Source: CAMYLY01 sp036397755
GTDB taxonomy: Bacteria > Gemmatimonadota > Gemmatimonadetes > Gemmatimonadales > GWC2-71-9
Assembly: GCA_036397755.1 (NCBI GenBank)
Contig: DASWII010000037.1
Location: 1 to 41,213 of the forward strand
Direction: 5' to 3'
DNA length: 41,213 bases
Below the pieces are notes generated by a model, which saw only the letters and a list, made by a program, of their open reading frames with translations, made no database searches and was not told the origin of the DNA. Position numbers and translations under genes: made by a program. The stretch's first letter is position 1; every line of letters starts with the position of its first letter. This document shows, piece after piece, positions 1-9,000 of the stretch.

Positions 1-137
1 TGAATGACGCAGACGTCTCTGGGATACTCACCCGGGGTCGTGAGGATGAACGCCCGCTTGCGCCAGGGTCCGTTGCGACCTTCGCCGCTCTCTTCGTCCA
101 GGACTTTGGTGACTTCGCCGGTAATGTTGAGGTCCAT
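1..137 (-). CDS. DUF3127 domain protein (5' part only)
   Basis: Reading leftward from the ATG at 137 gives MDLNITGEVTKVLDEESGEG followed by RNGPWRKRAFILTTPGEYPR, and the frame runs off the left edge of the window. The pattern of a short beta strand, an acidic turn, then GPW(K/R)(K/R)xxFxxxT and a GxYPxxVC stretch is what I know from DUF3127 proteins. These are small OB-fold-like proteins, common in Bacteroidota and relatives, with no firmly assigned role. Only about 45 residues are visible. An overlapping ATG at 142 in another frame does not give a family-like protein. The gene is divergent from the ATPase at 263, and the space between them holds a tandem repeat. Confidence 0.75.
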   Translation of the reverse strand, partial: MDLNITGEVTKVLDEESGEGRNGPWRKRAFILTTPGEYPRDVCVI

Positions 138-218
138 GTCATCCCAAGGTGGAGGGTTCACGGTGGCCTGACATCTTACCTAGAAAGACGGGGGCATAGG
201 AGGGTCGTGCATCGCACC

Positions 219-253
219 CTACCATCTTACCACTTACCACCTTACCATCTTAC
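219..253. repeat. Short tandem repeat, 7-9 bp units (ACCATCTT type)
   Basis: The stretch is built of slightly varied units: CTACC, ATCTTACC, ACTTACC, ACCTTACC, ATCTTAC. A further ATCTTACC lies alone at 173-180. It fills the divergent intergenic region between the DUF3127 gene and the ATPase gene and ends 10 bp before the ATPase start, so changes in unit number would alter the leader or promoter of one of them. No function is assigned. Confidence 0.7.
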
Positions 254-262
254 GGCAGCATC

Positions 263-907
263 ATGCCCCTGCCCTTCGCCCCGCTCGGACTCCGGCGTAA
301 CCCGTTCGGTGCGCTGGCGGACGACGAGCGGGCCGCGCTCGCGATCGTCGAGATCGACGGATGGGTCGATTGGCTGCACGGCGGCAAGCGCGCCTTGCAG
401 CTCATGGATCCGCCGGGACGAGGCAAGAGCACCCACCTCCTCGCGCTCAGGCGGCGGATTCCCGAGACCGTGCTGGTCCGTCCGCTCCAGGGCATACCAC
501 GCGCACCGAGGACGGGGTTGCTGCTCCTCGACGATGCGCAGCTGGTACCGCTCTGGCGGCGGGTGCGCTTGTGGAGGCGGGCCGGACCCGTCGCGCTCGC
601 GACGCATCGCGACTTCACGCGCGAACTCACGCTGTTCGGGTTTCAAGTCCAAACCGTCCGTCCGAGCGCCGCATGGACATTGGAACGGTTCAAGGCCGCG
701 GTCGACGCTCGCGTGATGGCGTCCCTCGACGGGCCCGCCAATGGAACTACCGTGAGTAACGAGGTCGCCGCGACCGTGTTTCACCGCTGCGGCACGGACG
801 TGCGCGCCGCCCTCGACTGGTTGTACGACGAGTTCCAGCACCGGGAGCTGCGCGCACGTGGATGGGCATCGGATCGCGATCGACGCCTCGATCCGTCGCA
901 CGCCTGA
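263..907 (+). CDS. P-loop ATPase, AAA/ExeA-like, orphan
   Basis: A 214-residue protein. Residues 13-17 (NPFGA) match the 'NPF' opening seen in ExeA/TniB-type AAA proteins. A Walker A motif lies at residues 49-57 (DPPGRGKST) and a Walker B at 86-91 (LLLLDD). An arginine-rich segment and a helical C-terminal half follow. Walker A here is GxGKS preceded by DPP rather than the usual GxxG, so nucleotide binding is likely but not certain. The protein is shorter than ExeA or TniB and I see no transposase, peptidoglycan-binding or other partner next to it. Its downstream neighbour is convergent (stop at 914). It is probably soluble, as no membrane segment is visible. The ATG at 263 was chosen because the family-like N-terminus starts there. 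Confidence 0.6.
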   Translation: MPLPFAPLGLRRNPFGALADDERAALAIVEIDGWVDWLHGGKRALQLMDPPGRGKSTHLLALRRRIPETVLVRPLQGIPRAPRTGLLLLDDAQLVPLWRRVRLWRRAGPVALATHRDFTRELTLFGFQVQTVRPSAAWTLERFKAAVDARVMASLDGPANGTTVSNEVAATVFHRCGTDVRAALDWLYDEFQHRELRARGWASDRDRRLDPSHA

Positions 908-913
908 ATCCCG

Positions 914-3505
914 TCATCCCCCTACCTTCGCCTTCAGCTCTTCGAAGAAATTCATGATCACGAGAGTCGGCAGCGCATCCGGTCGGTCTTCCTGCTTGAC
1001 CATGAGAAAGCGAGTGCCGTCAGGGGTCACGTCGTATCCCCGGTCCCACGGATAGGGACCTTCGAAGAGCTTCGTTTCGGCTCCCACGTGGCCGCGCTCC
1101 AGGTCGACGTCCACGGCGACGACGGCGTCACCACGGCGAAACACGATTTCACGCCCGTTCTTCGTCCAACGCGGATCCGCCGCGAGTCCCTCGCCCGCCG
1201 AGATCTGCAACCTGCCGCCACTGCCGTCCACGCGCCGCACGAAGATGTTGCCCGACGACCAGCTGCCTTCTCCATGGGCGATCCAACGTCCATCCGGGGA
1301 GAAGGTGGCATCGTAGGTGTCGAGCGCGGTGTCGCCCACCACCACCGGCGGTGCGCTGCCGTCGAGCGGAACGACCAGGGTGCGCGACCGCCCCGCCCAC
1401 CGCTCGCGGTAGGCCACCGCGGCTCCGTCCGGCGAGGTGGCGGTGGGGTACTTGTCCCTGGTGTTCGCCACGACCGGGGCCGGAGGAGCACTCCCGTCGA
1501 TGGCTAGCCGATAGATGTCGTACGCCGGTGTCTCGTTCGTGTACGCCACGCCGCGTCCGTCCGGAGTCCACACCGCACCGAACGCCGACATCGGCGATCG
1601 GGTGAGCTGCGTGAGCGCGGCGCGACGCAGATCGTAGATCCAAAGGTCGCGCCCGTCGCCCGTCACGGTGAGCACCACCTTGCTCCCGTCCGGAGAAAGG
1701 CGCGGACCGAAGTAGTTGCCCGCCGAGGTCATCGCCACCCGTTCTCCACCCCGCCGGTCCACCCAGACTAGGCGTTTCGGTACGTCCCACTGTGACTGGC
1801 GCAGCGCAACGAGGGTGCCGCTTTCGGAGATCGCAAACGCCGCGACCGCATCGCTGGGACGGGATCCCACATCCTCGAGCACGGGCACCGCGGTGCCCCG
1901 CGTGCGAAGCGATTTGGCGTTGAACCGGATCGCGAAGAGCGCGTTGTCCCTCACGTACAACAAGTGCCCGGACCGCGCGTACCGAGCCATGACGGCGTTC
2001 TCCACCAGGATCGTGCGCCGTCCCGACCCGAATTCGTACGCCTCGATCCGTGACATCGGTCGCCGGTAGCTGGTGAACAGCACCGCCCGCCCGCCGGGCA
2101 GCGCTGTTGGAGTCCAGTGACCGATCTCGCCCGACGCGGTGTCCGGAGCGGTGAGTTCCTCAACGACGCCGCCCCCGCTTGGCACCCGGCCCAGGCCCCA
2201 GTCGTCGGTGACACACACCAGCCCGTCCGCGTCGATCCAGTCGGCGTTCCTGCATCGATCGGTGAGCACCGTCGGCGTCCCGCCGCCGACGGGGACCTTC
2301 CGCAGATCGCCCCCCCAGGTATAGGCGATCCACCGGTCATCCGGGGAAAACCGAGGTCGTTCGCCCGACGTTCCCGCGATGGTCGTCGCTTCCAGCGAGG
2401 CCAGGTCTCGCATCATCAGGCGGCCGCGGAGGCCCCGCGGCTGCACGACGCGCCGCCCGTCGTGCGATATCTCGATCTCCAGCGAAGCGGACGCATCCGT
2501 TCCCATGGAGAACGCGAACCGCGTCGCCGGGGCCGGCGCGGGCTCGCCGTCTCCCGCCAGGCTCCACACGAGTGCCAGCGCGAGCGCGGCCGCCAGGCCC
2601 CACCCGAGGTGCTCCCGCGGGGTCCGGCGCGAGGCGTTCACCCCGCCACCGGTCACGAGGCCCATTCCGTAGGACAGATCCGCAAGCGCCGCGCGGAAGT
2701 CCGCCGCGCTCGCGAACCGATCGGCCGGCAGCTTCGCGAGCGACGTTCGAATCGCCGCGGCAACGTGGGGCGGGACCGATCGCCGTACACTGGTGACCGG
2801 AGCCGCCTCTTCCGTCACGATCTTCATGATGATCTGCTGCGCGGACGCCCCCACGTGCGGCGGGCTACCGGTCACCATCTCATACAACACGCTGCCCAAC
2901 GAGTAGACGTCGGACCGCGCGGTGATGTCCTTCTCCGCCGTCGCCTGCTCGGGGGACATGTAGTGGGGCGTACCCAAGGACAGGCCTGTCTCGGTCATCC
3001 GGCCACCCGCCGCGGCACTCACCGCCAGCGCGATCCCGAAATCCGCCACCACGGGTCGTCCGTCGTGCAACAGGATATTCTCGGGCTTGATGTCGCGGTG
3101 GATCACGCCGGCGCGGTGCGCGTAGTCGAGCGCGTCCGCCACCTCGGTGGCGATCTGCACCGCCTCGGTCACCGCCAGCTGCGTCTCGCGATCGAGCTTT
3201 TGCCGCAGCGTCTCGCCCTCGATGTACGGCATAACGTAATAGAGGAAGCCGTCGGCCTCGCCCGAATCGAACAGGGGGAGTATGTGCGGGTGCTGCAAGC
3301 TCGCGGTGGTCTTGATCTCCTGCACGAACCGCTCGGCGCCGAGGACCGCGGCCAGCTCCGGCTTGAGCACCTTGAGCGCGACCTTGCGATCGTGCTTGAG
3401 GTCGTGCGCGAGGTACACGGTGGCCATACCGCCCTCGCCGAGCTGGCGTTCGATCCTATAGCGATCGGCGAGCGCGGAACGCAAACGCTCAGTGGTGTCG
3501 GTCAT
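914..3505 (-). CDS. Membrane Ser/Thr protein kinase with TolB/WD40-like propeller (kinase 1)
   Basis: 863 residues from the ATG at 3505. A GTG at 3550 would add 15 residues, but MTDTTERLRSALADRYRIER fits the N-terminus of the three sister kinases. The kinase domain has a glycine loop GEGGMATVYLA (23-33), VALK lysine K45, helix-C Glu E63, HRDIKPEN with D138, DFG at 155-157 and a GTPHYMSPEQ activation segment. It should therefore be active. One membrane segment follows at about 299-317. The C-terminal half has PD40-type propeller blades with repeated SPDGRW/SPDG motifs and should lie outside the membrane. The substrate is unknown. It is the last of three kinase genes on this strand, 105 bp after kinase 2, so it may be in the same transcript. 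The kinase domain is nearly identical to kinase 2 and 3, while the propeller half is not. Confidence 0.93.
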   Translation of the reverse strand: MTDTTERLRSALADRYRIERQLGEGGMATVYLAHDLKHDRKVALKVLKPELAAVLGAERFVQEIKTTASLQHPHILPLFDSGEADGFLYYVMPYIEGETLRQKLDRETQLAVTEAVQIATEVADALDYAHRAGVIHRDIKPENILLHDGRPVVADFGIALAVSAAAGGRMTETGLSLGTPHYMSPEQATAEKDITARSDVYSLGSVLYEMVTGSPPHVGASAQQIIMKIVTEEAAPVTSVRRSVPPHVAAAIRTSLAKLPADRFASAADFRAALADLSYGMGLVTGGGVNASRRTPREHLGWGLAAALALALVWSLAGDGEPAPAPATRFAFSMGTDASASLEIEISHDGRRVVQPRGLRGRLMMRDLASLEATTIAGTSGERPRFSPDDRWIAYTWGGDLRKVPVGGGTPTVLTDRCRNADWIDADGLVCVTDDWGLGRVPSGGGVVEELTAPDTASGEIGHWTPTALPGGRAVLFTSYRRPMSRIEAYEFGSGRRTILVENAVMARYARSGHLLYVRDNALFAIRFNAKSLRTRGTAVPVLEDVGSRPSDAVAAFAISESGTLVALRQSQWDVPKRLVWVDRRGGERVAMTSAGNYFGPRLSPDGSKVVLTVTGDGRDLWIYDLRRAALTQLTRSPMSAFGAVWTPDGRGVAYTNETPAYDIYRLAIDGSAPPAPVVANTRDKYPTATSPDGAAVAYRERWAGRSRTLVVPLDGSAPPVVVGDTALDTYDATFSPDGRWIAHGEGSWSSGNIFVRRVDGSGGRLQISAGEGLAADPRWTKNGREIVFRRGDAVVAVDVDLERGHVGAETKLFEGPYPWDRGYDVTPDGTRFLMVKQEDRPDALPTLVIMNFFEELKAKVGG

Positions 3506-3610
3506 GGATGCCGGCGGCTGGATGCCGGATGCGAAGTGCAGGGGCGTCACGGTCGTTCCAGCACCCCACCAAGCGCGACCAGCGTCCCTGGCGAGCTCGA
3601 TTGGCGATCA

Positions 3611-6358
3611 TCAGCGCTTCGACAACTTCTCGATCTCGTCCAGCCAGTTCTCGACCAGCACGAGCGACCCCGCTTCGCCCCCCACGTCCGGAGCAAAGCG
3701 AAAGAACAGGAACTGCCGGTCATGCGAACCGATCTGGTAGAAGCGATGGTCAGGATTGGCCATCAGCAAATCGCTCCAGGGGAACAGCGTCCGCTGGCTG
3801 AGTTGCGCAAAGCCCGACTCGGTGGCGATCTCCACCATGACCAGGCCGGCAGGGGACCGATAGAACAGCTCCTGCCCATTCGTGCTCCACACCGGTTCCA
3901 TCCCGCCGCCAGTCGAGACCTGGTAGGGACCGCCCTCGGCGACGCTCGGGAACGGAACGACGAATATGTCTTTCGAGTTATCCGGACCCTTGGCGTAGGC
4001 CAACCACCGGCCATCGGGGGAAAGCGCGGGCGATGTCTCCTGCGCTTCCGTCACCGCGACCTCGACCTCGACACTGTCGCCATCGAGTTGTAGGGCCAGT
4101 ATGTCGCCGTCCCCAACCGCACCATCGTCATTGGTGCGATAGACGAGCCAATGTCCGTCCGGGGAGATCAGCGCCTCGAAGATCGCGCGATCGCGTTTGA
4201 GAAGCAACCGGGCGCGCTCCCTTCCGTCGGCGCGCCGGATCCACACGGCCTCATGTCCACCATCACGATCCGAAATGAAGACCACAGACTTGGCATCGGG
4301 CGACCAGGTCGGTCTCCGGTTTCTGCCTTCGAAGGTGAGCCTGGTGGGAGGTTGGGAACCCGTGAGTGTGCGGATCCACACATCCTGTGGCCCTTGATCC
4401 ACCGCATCGTACGCGATCATCTGGCCATTGGGTGAAATCGAGAATCCGCCGGTTACGTGGACCTCCAGGGTGCCGATATCCTCTATCGGTGTTGCCGACC
4501 CGTCCTCCCGAATCCACACCGGCTCGACCTTCGTGCTCACGGCATTGGTGCTCACTCCCCCTTGGCGATACAAGGCGGTGCCAAATGGGCTGATGGTGAT
4601 TTCGAGAAATCCGAACAACGACGGCACGCCCTGGAGGAGCGGGACCCCCGGTCCCGCCAGCTCGAGTGACCGCACGTCGAACGGCGCGACGAAGACCCCT
4701 CCACCCTGTTGCCCGTACACCAACTGCCCCGTCGCCAGCGACCACGCGCCGGCTGCTGTGCCCCCGGTCAGGACTGGCTTGATCTCGTTGGTCGCAAGAT
4801 CGAGGACCAATACCTGATCGGGACCCAGGCCGGAGCTACCCCAAACCAGCACCGCATCGGCACCCCACACCGGCCTCACTATGCCAGCTGTGACGCCCGG
4901 CATGACTTCAGGGAGGTCAATCAAGAGTTGGGCTTCTCCCCCATGTGCGCTGACCCGATAGATCTTGCCAGACTGCTGCCCAATGAACACCACCGTTTCG
5001 TCACTCAACCACGCCGCTCCTATGACCCTTGCCGAGTCCGAAACCAGCATGGACGCGCCACCCAACCGGGGGACCCGCCGAAGTTCGGACTCCGTGCCGT
5101 ACAGGACCCAATTCCCATCCGGCGAGAAGGACACTGTGAACGCGTTGTCGGTGCCATCGAGCACGCGGGCATCGGCCGCGTCGCGTTCCTTGATCCAGAC
5201 CGGGCCGGGTCCGACGACCACATCGCCTGTTCTTAGGGAGAGGCCTTCATCGGCAGGCTGTACATAGGCGATCGCCGATGCGTCGTTGGCGAGAGCCATC
5301 TGCAACACCGCGACGGGCCCCACACGCTGGTCACCCAGCAGGATACGCTCGCGATGCACACCCACGGCCGGTTCAGGCCGGAGCCATCCCCACAGCGCCA
5401 GCGCACCCACCACGACCAAGGCGACGGCGACGGGGACTGCAGCGCGCTGCCGCCAGTCCGCGGTCGGCATCCCGACCACACCGCCGTATGCCGTCGATAC
5501 CGTGAACGCGGGGTTCGCCAGCGCCTCGGCGAACGCCTTGGCGCTGTCGAAGCGATCTGCTGCCAGCTTCTCCAACGCCTTCGCAACCGCCGCCGCGACG
5601 TTCGGCGGCACCGACTTGCGGATCTTGGTGACGGGATCCGCCGGTTCCGTCACGATCTTCATGATGATCGCCTGCGCCGAGCCGCCCGTGTGCGGCGGCT
5701 CCCCCGTCAGCATCTCGTAGAGCACACTGCCCAGCGAGTACACGTCGGATCGGGCGGTGATCTCTCGCTCGGCCGTCGCCTGTTCGGGAGACATGTAGTG
5801 CGGCGTGCCAAGCGAGAGTCCGGTCTCCGTCATACGACCACCCGCCGCCGCACTCACAGCCAACGCGATGCCGAAGTCGGCCACCATCGGTCGCCCGTTG
5901 TGGAGCAGGATGTTCTCGGGCTTGATGTCGCGATGGATCACGCCCTTGTGATGGGCCACGGCCAACGCGTCCGCGACCTCGGACGCGATCTTGACCGCCT
6001 CGTCGATGCTGAGCTGCCGCTCGCGGTTCAGCTTGTCACGCAGCGTCTCGCCTTCGATGTACGGCATGACGTAGTAGAGGAACTCCGTCCCCCCATCCCG
6101 CTGCCCGGCCGTCCCACTGTCGAAGAGCGGCAGGATGTTCGGGTGCTGGAGACTCGCCGTGGTCTTGATCTCCTGCACGAAACGCTCGGCGCCCAGGACC
6201 GCGGCCAATTCGGGCTTCAGGACTTTGAGCGCGACCTTGCGATCGTGCTTCAGGTCCTCGGCGAGGTAGACTGTGGCCATACCACCCTGCCCGAGCTCGC
6301 GCTCGACGCGGTAGCGGTCGGAGAGGGCCGCCGCAAGCCGATCCAGGATCCCCGCCAT
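3611..6358 (-). CDS. Membrane Ser/Thr protein kinase with TolB/WD40-like propeller (kinase 2)
   Basis: 915 residues. The kinase domain has a glycine loop GQGGMATVYLA, K45 in VALK, HRDIKPEN with D144, DFG at 161-163, and the same GGRMTETGLSLGTPHYMSPE activation segment as its neighbours. A membrane helix lies at about 305-326 (VPVAVALVVVGALALWGWL). A long PD40-like propeller with SPDGNW, SPDAKSV and SPDGRW blade motifs fills residues 370-900. Between the strands that flank the hinge there is a short extra loop (TAGQRDGGT, about residues 83-91) where kinase 1 has EADG. The ATG overlaps the kinase 3 stop (TGATG, 1 nt shared at 6358), a sign of translational coupling. The likely role is transmembrane sensing and phosphorylation of unknown targets. 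Confidence 0.93.
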   Translation of the reverse strand: MAGILDRLAAALSDRYRVERELGQGGMATVYLAEDLKHDRKVALKVLKPELAAVLGAERFVQEIKTTASLQHPNILPLFDSGTAGQRDGGTEFLYYVMPYIEGETLRDKLNRERQLSIDEAVKIASEVADALAVAHHKGVIHRDIKPENILLHNGRPMVADFGIALAVSAAAGGRMTETGLSLGTPHYMSPEQATAEREITARSDVYSLGSVLYEMLTGEPPHTGGSAQAIIMKIVTEPADPVTKIRKSVPPNVAAAVAKALEKLAADRFDSAKAFAEALANPAFTVSTAYGGVVGMPTADWRQRAAVPVAVALVVVGALALWGWLRPEPAVGVHRERILLGDQRVGPVAVLQMALANDASAIAYVQPADEGLSLRTGDVVVGPGPVWIKERDAADARVLDGTDNAFTVSFSPDGNWVLYGTESELRRVPRLGGASMLVSDSARVIGAAWLSDETVVFIGQQSGKIYRVSAHGGEAQLLIDLPEVMPGVTAGIVRPVWGADAVLVWGSSGLGPDQVLVLDLATNEIKPVLTGGTAAGAWSLATGQLVYGQQGGGVFVAPFDVRSLELAGPGVPLLQGVPSLFGFLEITISPFGTALYRQGGVSTNAVSTKVEPVWIREDGSATPIEDIGTLEVHVTGGFSISPNGQMIAYDAVDQGPQDVWIRTLTGSQPPTRLTFEGRNRRPTWSPDAKSVVFISDRDGGHEAVWIRRADGRERARLLLKRDRAIFEALISPDGHWLVYRTNDDGAVGDGDILALQLDGDSVEVEVAVTEAQETSPALSPDGRWLAYAKGPDNSKDIFVVPFPSVAEGGPYQVSTGGGMEPVWSTNGQELFYRSPAGLVMVEIATESGFAQLSQRTLFPWSDLLMANPDHRFYQIGSHDRQFLFFRFAPDVGGEAGSLVLVENWLDEIEKLSKR

Positions 6359-8910
6359 CAGCGCGGCACGGTGGCCGCGAGTTCCGCGCCCCAGTTCCGG
6401 ATCACGCGCAGCTCGGGAGCCGCCGCAGGATTCGCCTCGAACATCAGAAAGTGTACGCCATCCGGCATCACGTCGTAGCTGCGGTCCCCGTAAATGTCTT
6501 CCAGCCAGGGGCCCCGGAACAACTCCCGCGGCGCGCCCACTTCGAGGGTCGGCGACGTTCGGACCGGCACCACCATCATGCTCGGGCCGTTGCGGTAATA
6601 CAGCTCACCGCCTTGGGGCCGCCATGCCGGCTCGGTTCCGCCATCGGTGGAAACGGGCCGCTTGATCGCGAGGTCGGGGTAGGACACGAGGTACACCTGC
6701 ATACGACCGGTCTCGTTGGACTGATACGCAAGCCACCGGCCGTCGGGCGAGAACCGCGCGTTGCGCGCGACGGCGCGCGTGTTGGTAACCGGGTGGACCG
6801 TGGTGGCGCTATCCAGATCGATCACGAACACATTCAGTCCGACCTTGCCGCCGTACACGGCGATCTGGCGACCGTCCGGCGACCAGTCGCTCGTCCACGC
6901 ATCCCCGATGCCAGGCTGGAGCACCCGAACGTCGCCCAGGCCGCTCGCCGCCTGAATCGCCGGCGGGCTGAAGCCGGACGCCGTGTCGAACACCGTGTGC
7001 AGCAGCCGACGGTTATCCGGAGACCACTGTGGCTCCGTGATACCCGCGCCCGTCGTCAGCCGGGTCCACGCGCTCGTTGCCAGATCGAGCACCCAGAGGT
7101 CCTGGTCCTGATTGACGGCGAGCCGGGTTCCGTCCCGCGACAGTCGTGGGTGCCTGAAGTTCTGCGCCGGAGTCGGCAGGCGGCGCGCGGCCCCGGCACG
7201 ATCCACCATCGTCAGGAAGCGCGGCGGCGCGCCCGGGAACGCAAAGTACGCCACGTCACCGCGGGCGTTCACTGCCAGGCTGCTCCCGGCGCCTTCCAGG
7301 ACGGGCAGGGCTCTACCGCTGACACGCCCACTCGAGCGGTCGTAGGTGAGCGCTTGAAATCCGCTGGCGACGCGGGATATGAGAAAGTGTGGCGGCACGA
7401 TGAGGCGTCCATCCGGGAGCTCCTCCGGACTGGTGACGAGGGCCGCATCGGCAGCGGAGTCGGCGGGGGTGAGTGGGGCCAGGTCGCCACCGTGGTCCGG
7501 CACGACGTAGAGCCCGCGGGCATCGCTGATCACCACGATGGTCCCATTGCGCCGCCACAGGGCCCCGGACTGCCAGAACGGGATGTCGGTAATCGTCACC
7601 GACTGGCCACCCGCCAGCGGGACTTTGCGCAGTTGTCGCGAGCGGGTGTAGTAGCCGACCCACGCGCCGTCGGGGGACATGAAGGGGTACGTCGCCCCGT
7701 CGGAGCCGTCGATCGCCTCGGCGCGAAAACCGTTCACCTGGCGCCGGTACAGCCGTGTCTCCCCGTCCCGCTCCGCCGCGAAGACGACGGTCCGGCCGTC
7801 GGGCGTCAGCGCCGGCCAGCGGGGATTCCCGATGAACGACGTGCCGGCGGGAGCGGGAATGCTGACATGGAGCGTCGGCTCCGCCCGCGGGCGCAGCCAG
7901 CCCCAGGCCGCCAGGGCGCTGAGCGCCGCCATCCCGGCCAGCAGCGCTACGCGCTCGCGACCGGAACTTGGGCGGGGTGCGCCACCGGCATCGCGCGGCC
8001 GCATGGCGGTGACCTGGAGGGGATTCGTCAGGGCGGCGGCAAACTCGTGTGCCGTAGCAAACCGGTCGGCGGGGAGTTTCTCGAGGGCTTTCGCGATGGC
8101 GGCCGTGGCGTTTTCCGGCACCAACTTTCTGAGGTCGCTCACCGGCCGCGGCACGTCGGTGACGATCTTCATGATGATCTGCTGCGCGGAGGTGCCCATG
8201 TGCGGCGGCTCGCCCGTGAGCATCTCATACAGCACACTGGCCAGCGAGTAAATATCGCTGCGCCCCGTGATGTCCTTGTCCGCCGTCGCCTGCTCCGGAC
8301 TCATGTAGTGCGGCGTGCCAAGGCTCATCCCGGTTTCCGTCATGCGGCCGCCTGCCGCCGCGCTCACGGCTAGGGCGATCCCGAAATCCGCCACCATCGG
8401 CCGCCCGTCGTGCAGCAGGATGTTCTCCGGCTTGATATCCCGATGGATCACGCCGTGTCTGTGTGCGTAGTCCAAAGCATCCGCCACCTCGGTGGTGATG
8501 CGCACCGCCTCATCGATCGAGAGCTGCGTCTCGCGATTGAGCTTGTCGCGCAGCGTCTCGCCCTCGATGTACGGCATAACGTAGAAGAGAAACTCGGCGG
8601 ACGGGCGGTCAAGCGGACGGGCGGACGTGTCATCCGCCCGCCCGCCCGTCGGTCCGCCCGTCCGGCCACTGTCGAACAGCGGCAGGATATGGGGATGCTG
8701 CAACGCCGCCGTGGTCTTGATCTCCTGCACGAACCGCTCGGCGCCCAGCACCGCCGCCAGCTCCGGCTTGAGCACCTTGAGCGCGACCTTGCGATCGTGC
8801 TTCAAGTCGTGCGCGAGGTACACGGTTGCCATGCCGCCCTCGCCGAGCTGGCGTTCGATCCTGTAGCGATCGGCGAGCGCGGTGGAGAGTCGGGAGGTGA
8901 CTTCGGTCAT
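6358..8910 (-). CDS. Membrane Ser/Thr protein kinase with TolB/WD40-like propeller (kinase 3)
   Basis: 850 residues, the first gene of the three-kinase run. The kinase domain has GEGGMATVYLA, K45, HRDIKPEN with D158 and DFG at 175-177. A membrane helix lies at about 320-339 (VALLAGMAALSALAAWGWL). The C-terminal part is a PD40/WD40-like propeller with blades carrying LTPDGRTVVFAAERDG, SPDGAWVGYY and SPDGRWLAYQS. The protein has a 23-residue insertion (RTGGPTGGRADD... to PSA, residues 83-105) in the loop after DSG, coded by an inverted-repeat DNA block. The start at 8910 gives the same MTxxTxRLSTALADRYRI opening as the sisters. Coupled to kinase 2 through TGATG. Confidence 0.93.
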   Translation of the reverse strand: MTEVTSRLSTALADRYRIERQLGEGGMATVYLAHDLKHDRKVALKVLKPELAAVLGAERFVQEIKTTAALQHPHILPLFDSGRTGGPTGGRADDTSARPLDRPSAEFLFYVMPYIEGETLRDKLNRETQLSIDEAVRITTEVADALDYAHRHGVIHRDIKPENILLHDGRPMVADFGIALAVSAAAGGRMTETGMSLGTPHYMSPEQATADKDITGRSDIYSLASVLYEMLTGEPPHMGTSAQQIIMKIVTDVPRPVSDLRKLVPENATAAIAKALEKLPADRFATAHEFAAALTNPLQVTAMRPRDAGGAPRPSSGRERVALLAGMAALSALAAWGWLRPRAEPTLHVSIPAPAGTSFIGNPRWPALTPDGRTVVFAAERDGETRLYRRQVNGFRAEAIDGSDGATYPFMSPDGAWVGYYTRSRQLRKVPLAGGQSVTITDIPFWQSGALWRRNGTIVVISDARGLYVVPDHGGDLAPLTPADSAADAALVTSPEELPDGRLIVPPHFLISRVASGFQALTYDRSSGRVSGRALPVLEGAGSSLAVNARGDVAYFAFPGAPPRFLTMVDRAGAARRLPTPAQNFRHPRLSRDGTRLAVNQDQDLWVLDLATSAWTRLTTGAGITEPQWSPDNRRLLHTVFDTASGFSPPAIQAASGLGDVRVLQPGIGDAWTSDWSPDGRQIAVYGGKVGLNVFVIDLDSATTVHPVTNTRAVARNARFSPDGRWLAYQSNETGRMQVYLVSYPDLAIKRPVSTDGGTEPAWRPQGGELYYRNGPSMMVVPVRTSPTLEVGAPRELFRGPWLEDIYGDRSYDVMPDGVHFLMFEANPAAAPELRVIRNWGAELAATVPR
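8614..8664. repeat. 13-bp perfect inverted repeat inside kinase 3
   Basis: CGGACGGGCGGAC at 8614-8626 is the exact reverse complement of 8652-8664, with 25 nt between. The same GCGGACGGGCGGACG 15-mer recurs between genes at 14199-14213. The block codes in frame for most of the loop insertion in kinase 3, which kinases 1 and 4 lack. It looks like a mobile or expanding micro-repeat that happens to keep the frame. Confidence 0.8.
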
Positions 8911-9000
8911 CGTGGGCTGGAAGATGGGAGCTTCGACGCGAAAGCGCGAGGTGCGGCGGGCAAGAGTGCCCCCCCTGCCTGCGGTCCCGGCCGGACGCGG

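Noticed and set aside
2117..4093. 658-residue open frame on the plus strand across kinases 1 and 2
   Set aside because: It is antisense to two intact kinase genes, is Arg/His-rich with no domain, and such long shadows are expected in high-GC DNA. The same holds for 6451-8373, 8410-10338, 22680-23936 and 29724-31013.
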